Source of the DNA: Streptomyces spiroverticillatus
GTDB lineage: Bacteria; Actinomycetota; Actinomycetes; Streptomycetales; Streptomycetaceae
Reading direction: 5' to 3'
Length of the DNA stretch: 50,980 nucleotides
Assembly: GCA_014650415.1 (NCBI GenBank)
Contig: BMUX01000032.1
Location: 1 to 50,980 of the forward strand
Notes under the pieces: model-generated
What the model saw: the letters and a program-made list of their open reading frames with translations, nothing else
Databases searched by the model: none
What the model was told of the DNA's origin: nothing
Part shown: positions 24,771 through 32,714 of the stretch, piece by piece
Layout: each line of letters begins with the position of its first letter
How positions within the stretch are numbered: position 1 is the stretch's first letter
Position numbers and translations under genes: made by a program

Positions 24771-25718
24771 ATGGCACAGCCCCCGATCGAGCTGGACGGC
24801 CTGCTCGCGTTCCCCCTCACCCCCTTCACCGCCGACTTCGGCCTCGACCTGGACGCGTTCGCCGAAACGGTCGAGGGGCACGTGGCCGCCGGTGCCGGAG
24901 CCCTCTTCATCGCCTGCGGGACCGGCGAGTTCAGCGCCCTGGCGCCCGACGAGCACACCGCGCTCCTGCGCAGGGCGCGCGAGGTGGTCGCCGGCCGGGT
25001 ACCGGTCTGGGTGGGTGCGGGAGGCGGCGCGGCCACGGCGAGGGCCGGTGTCGCGGCCGCCCAGGAAGGCGGCGCGGACGGCGTCCTGCTGCTGCCGCCC
25101 TACCTGGTGTCGGGACCGCCGTCGGGCCTCGTCGACCACGTGCGTCACGCCGTGCACGACACCACCGTCCCCGTCGTCGTCTACCACCGCTCCAACGGCG
25201 CGTTCACCCCGGGCTCCGCGCTGGAACTGCTCGACATCCCGTCCGTGGCCGGCCTCAAGGACGGCGTCGGCGACGTCGAGCTGATGACGCGGATCGTCAC
25301 CACCATCCGCAGCGCGGACTCGCCCCGGGCCGACGGTTTCCTGTTCTTCAACGGCCTGCCGACGGCCGAGGTCTCGGCCCGCGCGTACAAGGCGATCGGG
25401 GTGGCCCGCTACTCGTCGGCCGTCCACTGCTTCGCACCCGAGATCGCGATCCGCTTCCACGGCGCACTCGCCGCCGGGGACGACCGGGTCGTGGAGGCGC
25501 TGCTGGCGGGCTTCTACCTGCCGCTGGTGGCGCTGCGGGACGAAACCCCGGGATTCGCCGTCTCGCTGGTGAAGAGCGCCGCACGGCTGCGAGGGGACAG
25601 GGTCGGGCCCGTACGGCCACCGCTCGTCGAACCCTCGGCGGAGCAGATCGACCGCCTTCAGAAGATCGTCAAGAACGGCTACGCGCTGCTCGCCGCACTG
25701 GACGGAGACCACCGGTGA
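24771..25718 (+). CDS. kdgD: 5-dehydro-4-deoxyglucarate dehydratase
   Basis: 315 aa. The ATG at 24771 is preferred over TTG one codon upstream. DHDPS/NAL-type barrel: 'LLAFPLTPFTADFGLD' (11-26), 'FIACGTGEFSALAPDEH' (47-62), Y138 in 'VVVYHRSNGAF', and the Schiff-base lysine K163 in 'VAGLKDGVGDVELM'. The GTGEF and LKDGVGD blocks separate KdgD from DapA. It dehydrates and decarboxylates 5-dehydro-4-deoxy-D-glucarate to 2-oxoglutarate semialdehyde. Its stop overlaps the next GTG by 4 nt. Confidence 0.9.
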   Translation: MAQPPIELDGLLAFPLTPFTADFGLDLDAFAETVEGHVAAGAGALFIACGTGEFSALAPDEHTALLRRAREVVAGRVPVWVGAGGGAATARAGVAAAQEGGADGVLLLPPYLVSGPPSGLVDHVRHAVHDTTVPVVVYHRSNGAFTPGSALELLDIPSVAGLKDGVGDVELMTRIVTTIRSADSPRADGFLFFNGLPTAEVSARAYKAIGVARYSSAVHCFAPEIAIRFHGALAAGDDRVVEALLAGFYLPLVALRDETPGFAVSLVKSAARLRGDRVGPVRPPLVEPSAEQIDRLQKIVKNGYALLAALDGDHR

Positions 25719-26971
25719 AGATAGTCGACGTCGTCCTGACCCCGGTCGCGTTCCGGGACCCGCCGCTGCTCAACGCGATGGGCGTGCACGAACCGTTCGC
25801 GCTGCGCGGCGTGGTCGAACTGCGCTGCGAGGACGGCGTGGTCGGCCTCGGCGAGTCCTACGGCGACCTCGCCTTCCTCGACCAGGTGCGCACAGTGCTG
25901 CCGGAACTGGCCGGGCACGACGTCTTCGACCTGCCCGGCCTGCGCCGCACCGTGACCCGGGTCCTGGGCGGGGCGGTGTTCGCCGACGAGCACGGCCTCA
26001 CCGGGGGCTTCTCGGTGAGCAAGACGATCGCCAGCGTCTACGCCCTGTTCGAGGTCGCCTGCCTGGACGCCCAGGGACACTTCCTGGGCCGTCCGGTGGT
26101 CGACCTGCTCGGCGGGCGCGCACGCGAGAAGGTCGACTTCTCCGCGTACCTCTTCTACAAGTACGGGGCCCACGCCGACGGCACCCAGGACGTCTGGGGC
26201 GAGGTGCTCACCCCGGAGGCCCTGGTCGGCGAGGCGAAGCGCATGATCGACCAGTACGGCTTCCGGTCGATCAAGCTCAAGGGCGGCGCGCTCGACCCCG
26301 GCCAGGAGACGGACGGCATCCACGCCCTGGCCGAGGCCTTCCCCGGCCACCCCCTGCGCATCGACCCCAACGCGGCCTGGACGGTGGAGACTTCCCTGCG
26401 CGTCGCACGGGAGCTGGACGGCGTCCTGGAGTACCTGGAGGACCCGACCCCCGGCATCGACGGCATGGCGAAGGTCGCCGAACAGGCGAGCATGCCGCTG
26501 GCCACCAACATGTGCGTGGTGCGCTTCGAGGACCTCGCGCCGGCCTTCCGGGCCGGAGCCGTCGGCGTCGTCCTCTCCGACCACCACTTCTGGGGCGGCC
26601 TGCGCGACACCCAGGCCCTGTCGAAGACCTGCGAGGCCTTCGGCGTCGGCCTCTCCATGCACTCCAACAGCCACCTCGGGATCAGCCTCGCCGCGATGGT
26701 GCACGTCGCCGCCGCGACCCCGCACCTGACGTACGCCTGCGACACGCACTGGCCGTGGCGCGAGACCGACGTCGTCGCCCCCGGTGCGCTGGAGTTCCGC
26801 GACGGGGCGGTCGCCGTGCCCGACGGGCCGGGCCTCGGTGTCGAGCTGGACCCGGACGCGCTGGCCAGGGCGCACGAGGACTACCTCCGGTGCGGCCAGA
26901 CCAAGCGGGACGACGTGACGTACATGCGCCGCTTCGTCCCTTCCTTCCAGCCGCACACGGCACGGTGGTGA
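25715..26971 (+). CDS. Enolase-superfamily glucarate dehydratase-like enzyme
   Basis: 418 aa from a GTG at 25715 (GTGA overlap, GGAG upstream). Residues align with the glucarate dehydratase pattern: KxK at K187/K189 in 'SIKLKGG', metal ligands D217 ('RIDPNAAW'), E242 ('YLEDP') and N265 ('LATNMCV', where many other subgroups have Asp/Glu), and the Asp-His dyad D289 ('LSDHHFWGG') and H316 ('MHSNSH'). It would dehydrate D-glucarate (or a related aldarate) to 5-dehydro-4-deoxyglucarate, the substrate of the upstream KdgD. Epimer preference is not resolved. Confidence 0.82.
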   Translation: MKIVDVVLTPVAFRDPPLLNAMGVHEPFALRGVVELRCEDGVVGLGESYGDLAFLDQVRTVLPELAGHDVFDLPGLRRTVTRVLGGAVFADEHGLTGGFSVSKTIASVYALFEVACLDAQGHFLGRPVVDLLGGRAREKVDFSAYLFYKYGAHADGTQDVWGEVLTPEALVGEAKRMIDQYGFRSIKLKGGALDPGQETDGIHALAEAFPGHPLRIDPNAAWTVETSLRVARELDGVLEYLEDPTPGIDGMAKVAEQASMPLATNMCVVRFEDLAPAFRAGAVGVVLSDHHFWGGLRDTQALSKTCEAFGVGLSMHSNSHLGISLAAMVHVAAATPHLTYACDTHWPWRETDVVAPGALEFRDGAVAVPDGPGLGVELDPDALARAHEDYLRCGQTKRDDVTYMRRFVPSFQPHTARW

Positions 26972-26975
26972 GACG

Positions 26976-28199
26976 GTGCGCGCAGTCGGATACGCCTACC
27001 CGTGGGACGTCCTGGACGCCCCCGGCTTCGTGGAGCGCGTACGGGAGCTGGGGGTCGACGAGGTGGCCGTCGCCGTCTCGTACCACAGTGCCCGCGCCGC
27101 CACCCCCTGGTCGACCGCCGGCACTTCGGTGCTCGCCCGGCACGCGGCTCTCTACCGTCCGGTACGGGAGGAGGCCTGGCGCGATGCCGCGCTGCGCCCG
27201 GCCGCCCCGGACTGGGTCCGCATCCCCGACAGTGCGGGCGACGCCGTCCGTGTGCTGAACGCGGCCGGGGTGCCCGCCGCCGCGTGGATCGTGCTCACCC
27301 ACAACTCCCGGCTGGGCACCGAGTTTCCGCAGTACGCCGTACGCAACTGCTTCGGCGAGAGCTACCCGTGGTCGCTGTGCCCGTCGCAGCCGGAGGTCCG
27401 CACCTACGCGGCGAGGCTGACCGCTGAAAGCGTCGCGGGACTCCACCTCGCCTCGGTGGTCCTCGAAGCCTGCGGCCAGCTCGGCGCCGTCCACCAGCAC
27501 CAGCACGAGAAGACCGACGGGGTCTGGTCCCCGGCCGTCGAGCGGCTGCTGTCGGTGTGCTGCTGCACGGCGTGCGCCGAGGAGTGGGCCGCGTCCGGTG
27601 CGCGCCCGGACGACGTACGCCACCTCCTGCGGACGGAGATCCGCCGCCTGCTGGACAGCGCCGATCTCACCGCCACCGGCGACGAACTGCCTGTCGAGCT
27701 AAGGGCGTTGATCCTGGACACCCGGCAGCGGGGCACCGACCGGCTCCGCGACGGCGTGCTCGCCGCGGTCGGGCCCGGCATCAGAGTCGTCCTGCACGGC
27801 GCGCTCGACCCCTGGGCGACCGGGGCGCTTCCGGGCCTGACCCCGGCCGCGGCCGCCGGGGCCGATGCTTTGGTGCTGCCGAACTGGGCACCCGGCCGGG
27901 CGAGTTCGGACGCCGTCGCGCAGGCCCGGCGGGAGCTTCCGCCCGGCGTGGACGTCGGCAGTTACGTCAGCGCGGTGGCGGCGGCCCCGGTTCCGGACAT
28001 GGCTGCGTACGTCACGGAACTGGCCGGAGCCGGGGCCGCCGAACTGCACCTCTACCACCTGGGACTGGCCGGCCCCGGCCGCCGGCCCGACCTGCGCGCC
28101 GCCGTGAAGGCGGCGCACGCTGCCGCGCCGTACCGGATCAGGCCAGGGACGCCGCACGAGTCGGGTCGACGGCGTGCTGGAGCGGCAGGCCCTGGGTGA
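26976..28199 (+). CDS. Conserved TIM-barrel-like protein of unknown function
   Basis: 407 aa from a GTG at 26976, 4 nt after the enolase gene; only a weak ribosome site is seen. Not a named family to me. Notable conserved-looking blocks: 'VGYAYPWDVLDAPGF' at the start, 'VDEVAVAVSYHSAR', 'SLCPSQPEVRTYAARL', 'LEACGQLGAVHQHQHEK', and a Cys cluster 'SVCCCTACAEEW'. The order resembles unnamed glycoside-hydrolase-like barrels found in sugar-acid loci. Alternating strands and 'LHGALDPW', 'LVLPNWA', 'ELHLYHLGL' fit a (beta/alpha)8 fold. Its last 62 nt overlap the convergent dehydrogenase gene. Presumed role in uronate or oligosaccharide metabolism, inferred from context. Confidence 0.7.
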   Translation: MRAVGYAYPWDVLDAPGFVERVRELGVDEVAVAVSYHSARAATPWSTAGTSVLARHAALYRPVREEAWRDAALRPAAPDWVRIPDSAGDAVRVLNAAGVPAAAWIVLTHNSRLGTEFPQYAVRNCFGESYPWSLCPSQPEVRTYAARLTAESVAGLHLASVVLEACGQLGAVHQHQHEKTDGVWSPAVERLLSVCCCTACAEEWAASGARPDDVRHLLRTEIRRLLDSADLTATGDELPVELRALILDTRQRGTDRLRDGVLAAVGPGIRVVLHGALDPWATGALPGLTPAAAAGADALVLPNWAPGRASSDAVAQARRELPPGVDVGSYVSAVAAAPVPDMAAYVTELAGAGAAELHLYHLGLAGPGRRPDLRAAVKAAHAAAPYRIRPGTPHESGRRRAGAAGPG

Positions 28200-29148
28200 A
28201 CCGCCGGAGTTCGTCGAGCACGAGCAGTCCGAGCCGGGTGCGTTCGGCACCCATGGCGCCGCCGAGATGGGGCGTCAGGACGACGTTGGGAAGGTCGAAG
28301 AGTGGCGAATCGTGGGCCGGAGGCTCGGGGTGGGTGACATCGAGTACGGCGGTGAGGTCGGGCCTGGCGCGCAGCACCTGCGCTGCGGCGTCCTCGTCGA
28401 CGAGGGCACCGCGCGCGGTGTTGATCAGGGTCGCGCCCGGCATCAGGGAGTTCAGCAGCCGCGCCCCGACCGTGCCGCGCGTCTCGGGCAGCAGCGGTGC
28501 GTGGAGGCTGACGACGTGGCAGGTGGCGAAGAGCTCCTCGACGCCGAGGAGCGTGACGCCCGCCTGCCGTGCGGACTCGGGGGAGGCGAGGGGGTCGGTG
28601 GCGAAGACGTCGACGTCGAACCGGCCGAGGTGGGCCGCGACCAGGCGGCCGATGTGCCCGAGCCCCAACAGCCCCACCCGCGACCGGTAGGCGCCCGGCA
28701 CCGCGACATTGTGCGGGAAGCGGCGGCTGCCGGCCACGTCCCGTGCGACGCGGTGCACCTGCTTCAGCCCGAGGAGGACGTGGGCGAGGGTGAACTCCGC
28801 CACCGGGACGGCGTTGGCGGCGGCAGCGGAGACGATCGGTATGCCGCGCTCCCAGAAGGCGGGCGTGGTGATGTGCCGCACGGACCCCGCCGCGACGAGA
28901 ACGGCCCGCAGGCGGGGGGCCTGCCCGAGCAGGGCGGCGTCGAGTACGGGTGCACCCCAGCCTGTCAGCAGGACGTCGACCTCGCGCAGCACGGAGGGGT
29001 CCTCGTCGAGCCGCTGCCGGGTGAGGGGCGGCCCCTGCCAGTCCACCAGCCGGTCGAGCCCGGCCAGCACCTCGGGCGGGTAGACGTCGTCCCGGCGTGC
29101 TTCCTCCATGACCAACAGGGCGGTCGGCTTGGTGGCCGTTTCGTTCAT
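28138..29148 (-). CDS. D-2-hydroxyacid dehydrogenase
   Basis: 336 aa from the ATG at 29146-29148 with GAGGAG upstream. NAD-binding core 'VGLLGLGHIGRLVAAHLGRFDVDVFATDP', 'VSLHAPLLPETRGTVGARLL', 'LINTARGALVDEDA' (catalytic Arg) and 'LTPHLGGAMGAER' (catalytic His). Typical length. It reduces 2-oxoacids or oxidises D-2-hydroxyacids; the substrate is not readable. Divergent from the sugar ABC operon, so possibly controlled by the same promoter region; a role in sugar-acid metabolism is inferred. Confidence 0.88.
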   Translation of the reverse strand: MNETATKPTALLVMEEARRDDVYPPEVLAGLDRLVDWQGPPLTRQRLDEDPSVLREVDVLLTGWGAPVLDAALLGQAPRLRAVLVAAGSVRHITTPAFWERGIPIVSAAAANAVPVAEFTLAHVLLGLKQVHRVARDVAGSRRFPHNVAVPGAYRSRVGLLGLGHIGRLVAAHLGRFDVDVFATDPLASPESARQAGVTLLGVEELFATCHVVSLHAPLLPETRGTVGARLLNSLMPGATLINTARGALVDEDAAAQVLRARPDLTAVLDVTHPEPPAHDSPLFDLPNVVLTPHLGGAMGAERTRLGLLVLDELRRFTQGLPLQHAVDPTRAASLA

Positions 29149-29381
29149 GTCGGGTGTCTCCTCTGCCTGTTCACGGGCGGACGGCGGCCGCTCCGGTGCA
29201 GCGGCTCGCAGGGACAATACATCGGATCTTTGGGCTGTCGTCGCCCGAAGTCGAGAAATCCGGTTCCTGTGCTCGGAAGGGACGCAGGCCCGCCAAGGCG
29301 GCGTCAGGAATGCGTGCACGGGAAAGTGCGTCCCCAGAAATTCTGACCGGACGGAAAAAACCCTTCGTATTCATCGGAGTA

Positions 29382-29427
29382 TTGACCCCGGATTCGGACC
29401 CCGTTACCGTCCGAGCAAGCGCTTTCC
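29382..29427 (+). promoter_or_regulatory. Promoter with overlapping LacI-type operator for ABC operon
   Basis: TTGACC (29382-29387), a 17-nt spacer, then TACCGT (29405-29410) fits the Streptomyces housekeeping sigma consensus. The predicted start at about 29416 coincides with GCAAGCGCTTTC, whose AAGCGCTT core (29417-29424) is a perfect palindrome of LacI-family type. Binding would block initiation. No lacI-family gene is in the window. Confidence 0.6.
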
Positions 29428-29461
29428 AGGCCAACTGTGCAGCCGTAAAACAGGAGTTGTC

Positions 29462-30790
29462 ATGCAGAGATCGCGATGGATCGGTGCGGGTTGTCTCGCC
29501 TCGGCATTGGTCCTCACCAGCTGTACATCCGGTCCTGCGGGAGTGGATGCCAAGCAGGACCCCAAGGCCACGCTGGAGCTGTGGACCAGGACGAAACCGG
29601 GCGGACCGGGGGAGCAGGGCACACTCAAGCTCACCCAGGCCTTCGAGAAGGCCACCGGCCACAAGGTCAAAGTCACCGCCATCTTCGACGACTTCGAGAC
29701 CAAACTGCAGCAGCGGGCCGCACAGAAGAAACTCCCCGACCTCGTCATGAACGACGTCACCCAGCTCGGGGCGATGAACAGCCAGGGCCTACTCCGGGAA
29801 ATCGACCTGGGCCGGATCAAGAACAGCAAGGATCTCATCGACCGGGGCCTGGAATCCGGCAAGAGCCTGGACGGGAAACAGTACGCACTGCCCTATTCGG
29901 CACAGGCGTCCGCACTGCTCATCCGCAAGGACTGGCGCGCAAAACTGAAGCTCGACACCCCGAAGACCTGGGATGACTTCGCCGCGATGGCCAAGGCCTT
30001 CACCACCCAGGACCCCGACGGCGACGGCAAGCAGAACACCTCCGGCCTTGCCGCCCCGCTCTCCACCAAGCGCGGCTACGCCTCCTGGTACTTCTCCAAC
30101 TTCCTGTGGGCCGCGGGCGGCGACTTCATCACCGAGGCCGGCAAGGGAACGTACAAACCGGCGATGACCAGCAAGGAATCCGTCGAGGCCATGCAGTGGT
30201 TCCGCGACCTCGGCTGCAAGGACAAGTCCGTCCAGCCGGGCTCCGTGACCATGGACACCCCGCCGACGAACGAGACCTTCGAGGCGGGCAAGACCGGCAT
30301 GTTCGTCGTCGGCCCCTACCTGCTGCCGCGCTTCGACGAGTCCCTCGGCAAGGACAAGTACGAGGTCGTGCCGATGCCCAAGGGCCCGAAGGACGCCACG
30401 GTCCTCGCCGAGGGAGGCTCCGTCTACCTGATGGCGGGCTCCGAGAACCGGGCCGGCCAGGACGCCTTCGTCGACTTCGCCATCTCCGCCGAGGGCCAGA
30501 AGGTCGGCATGGCGGGCGACACCGGCTTCGTCGTCCAGCTCCCCGTCAACAAGACGGTCGACATCACCCAGGTCCGCCCCGACCCCCGCTGGCAGACCTA
30601 CGCCGAGGCGTACCGGACCTCCGGCCGCTACGCACCCTCCATCCCGAACTGGACCCCGGTCCGGCAGGCGACGGCGGACACCGTGAACGCGCTGATGGCC
30701 GACTGCGGCCTGGACCTGCGGACCAAGCTGACCGAGCTCGACAAGCAGCTCGCCGGCATCCTCAAGGAGCAGGGGATAGCCGCGTCATGA
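29462..30790 (+). CDS. ABC sugar transporter, solute-binding lipoprotein
   Basis: 442 aa from the ATG at 29462, preceded by CAGGAG. Lipoprotein signal MQRSRW...LASALVLTSC with lipobox Cys C21. The mature part is a family 1 (carbohydrate) binding protein: 'ATLELWTRTKPGGPGEQGTLK', 'FEKATGHKVKV', 'PYSAQASALLIRKDW', and 'FEAGKTGMFVVGPYLL'. It captures mono- or oligosaccharides outside the membrane and hands them to the two permeases downstream. It overlaps the first permease by 4 nt (ATGA). The MsiK-type ATPase is not in the operon, as is common in Streptomyces, where a shared ATPase serves many importers. Confidence 0.92.
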   Translation: MQRSRWIGAGCLASALVLTSCTSGPAGVDAKQDPKATLELWTRTKPGGPGEQGTLKLTQAFEKATGHKVKVTAIFDDFETKLQQRAAQKKLPDLVMNDVTQLGAMNSQGLLREIDLGRIKNSKDLIDRGLESGKSLDGKQYALPYSAQASALLIRKDWRAKLKLDTPKTWDDFAAMAKAFTTQDPDGDGKQNTSGLAAPLSTKRGYASWYFSNFLWAAGGDFITEAGKGTYKPAMTSKESVEAMQWFRDLGCKDKSVQPGSVTMDTPPTNETFEAGKTGMFVVGPYLLPRFDESLGKDKYEVVPMPKGPKDATVLAEGGSVYLMAGSENRAGQDAFVDFAISAEGQKVGMAGDTGFVVQLPVNKTVDITQVRPDPRWQTYAEAYRTSGRYAPSIPNWTPVRQATADTVNALMADCGLDLRTKLTELDKQLAGILKEQGIAAS

Positions 30791-31743
30791 GCCTCGACCA
30801 GGCCGATCCGGCCGCCCTCCCGGCGGCCGGCCCCGCCACCCGCCCAGCGGGGGCCGACGGCAGCCGGAAAAGGGGCCGCAGGTCGGGCCGCTGGTGGACG
30901 CCATGGTTGTTCCTCGCCCCCGCCCTGCTGCTCTTCCTGTACTTCAAGTTCATCCCCATGGTCAGCGCACTGACCATGTCCTTCCAGGACGTTCAGCCCT
31001 ACCTGGGGAACAAGTGGGTCGGCACCGAGAACTACGCCACCGTCCTGCAGTCCCTCGGCTTCCGCGAGGCCGCATGGCACACCGTCGTCCTCGCCGCCGG
31101 GCAGACCGCCGGTTCGATGGCGCTCGGCCTGGCCCTCGCGCTGTTGATGGAAGGGCAGAGCCGCCGCCTCGGCTTCGTACGCTCCGCGGCGTTCCTCCCG
31201 GTGGTGGTGCCCATCGCGGTCGTCGCCGAACTGTGGCGGATCATGTACCACCCGACCGAGGACGGGATGCTCAACTCGATCCTCGGCCTGGTGGGATTCG
31301 GGCCCTCGGGCTTCATCAACGACCCCGACTCGTCGATGGCCTCCATCATGGTCACCGGCATCTGGCGGGGCGCCCCCTACGACATGATGATCTTCCTCGC
31401 CGGTCTGACGGGCGTGGACCGCGGCCTGTACGAGGCCGCCAAGGTCGACGGCGCCTCCCGGTGGCAGCGGGTGCGGTACGTGACGGTGCCCGGACTGCGC
31501 TCGGTGTTCTCCATCCTCTTCATCCTCGCCGCGATCCGTGGACTGCGGGTGTTCACCGAGGTGTTCCTGCTCACCAACGGAGGGCCCAACGGCTCCACCG
31601 AGGTCGTCATGACCCTCATCTACAAGCTCGGCCTGGAGCAGAACCGGCTCGGCGTGGGCGCGGCGGGCGCCGTCCTGCTGTTCGTCGCGACGCTGATCCT
31701 GACCGTCGTCGTCCAACTGCTGCGGCGGAGGGAAAGCAAATGA
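30787..31743 (+). CDS. ABC sugar permease (MalF type)
   Basis: 318 aa, ATG overlapping the binding-protein stop. Six predicted membrane segments after a basic N-tail; TM1 'WLFLAPALLLFLYFKFIPMV' is typical of MalF-like carbohydrate permeases. The EAA loop 'GVDRGLYEAAKVDGASRWQRVRYVTVPGLR' that contacts the ATPase is present. Partner of the next gene, with a 4-nt overlap. Confidence 0.92.
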   Translation: MSLDQADPAALPAAGPATRPAGADGSRKRGRRSGRWWTPWLFLAPALLLFLYFKFIPMVSALTMSFQDVQPYLGNKWVGTENYATVLQSLGFREAAWHTVVLAAGQTAGSMALGLALALLMEGQSRRLGFVRSAAFLPVVVPIAVVAELWRIMYHPTEDGMLNSILGLVGFGPSGFINDPDSSMASIMVTGIWRGAPYDMMIFLAGLTGVDRGLYEAAKVDGASRWQRVRYVTVPGLRSVFSILFILAAIRGLRVFTEVFLLTNGGPNGSTEVVMTLIYKLGLEQNRLGVGAAGAVLLFVATLILTVVVQLLRRRESK

Positions 31744-32666
31744 CCGTCCCCACCAAGACCACGCCCGCCAGGTCCGTACGGTCCAGGTCCGTACGGTCCA
31801 CGACCGCGCCGACCGAGACCGCGCTCGGCCTGTCCGAGAGCCGCAGCGCCGGCGGGCGCATCCTGAAGGCCGTCGTCCACCTGCTGGTCCTGATCGTCTT
31901 CGCCGGGCCCCTGCTGGCCCTCCTCGTCAGCGCCTTCGGCCACGTCAAGGACCCGACACAGCTGAGCGTCGTCCCCTCGGGCATCACGCTGGACAACTTC
32001 GGCATCGCCTTCGACCAGGGCGTCCTCACGTACCTGCTCAACTCGTTCTTCGTGGTCGGCTTCGGGCTGCTGCTCCAGGTCGCGGTGTCCGTCCTGGCCG
32101 GATACGCGCTGGCCAGGAAGGTCTTCCGCGGCATGACGCTGGTGCTCGTCGCCATCCTGGCGACGCTGATGCTGCCCGAGGAGATCCTGGCCCTGCCGCT
32201 GTCCCTGATCCTCTCCGACCTGCCGGTCCTGCACTTCAACCTCATCGGCACCCTGGCCGGAATGATCGTCCCGCTGGGCGCCTGGGGGTTCTCCATCCTG
32301 GTGATGACCGAGTTCATGCGGGACGTGCCCCGCGAACTGGAGGAGGCCGCCCGCATCGACGGCGCCGGCGACCTGCGCATCTTCTTCCAGATCATCCTGC
32401 CGATGTGCAAGCCCGCCCTGGGCGTCATCGGGGTCTTCGGCTTCACCATGATCTGGGACCAGTACCTGCTGCCTCTCCTGGTCTCCGTCGACGCCTCGTC
32501 GTACACGCTCCCGCTGGCACTGCGCACCCTGCGGATCGACCCCGACGTCACCCCCGGCGTGGTGATGGCCGCAGCCCTGCTGGCCCTGCTGCCCTCCGTG
32601 ATCGTCTTCCTGCTCTTCCAGCGCTCCTTCGTCAGCGGCCTGTCCTCCGGCGCGCTCAAGGGCTGA
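31740..32666 (+). CDS. ABC sugar permease (MalG type)
   Basis: 308 aa, ATG overlapping the previous stop. MalG-like: TM1 'AVVHLLVLIVFAGPLLALLVSAF', EAA loop 'ELEEAARIDGAGDLRIFFQIILPMCKPAL'. The N-terminal tail contains a duplicated RSVRS pair from a perfect 15-nt tandem repeat (31770-31784, 31785-31799). Completes the importer with the preceding two genes. Confidence 0.92.
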   Translation: MTVPTKTTPARSVRSRSVRSTTAPTETALGLSESRSAGGRILKAVVHLLVLIVFAGPLLALLVSAFGHVKDPTQLSVVPSGITLDNFGIAFDQGVLTYLLNSFFVVGFGLLLQVAVSVLAGYALARKVFRGMTLVLVAILATLMLPEEILALPLSLILSDLPVLHFNLIGTLAGMIVPLGAWGFSILVMTEFMRDVPRELEEAARIDGAGDLRIFFQIILPMCKPALGVIGVFGFTMIWDQYLLPLLVSVDASSYTLPLALRTLRIDPDVTPGVVMAAALLALLPSVIVFLLFQRSFVSGLSSGALKG

Positions 32667-32714
32667 CCCCGCCGGGCCCGGCCCGGTACCCGTAACCACA
32701 AGGAGCGATTCCGC

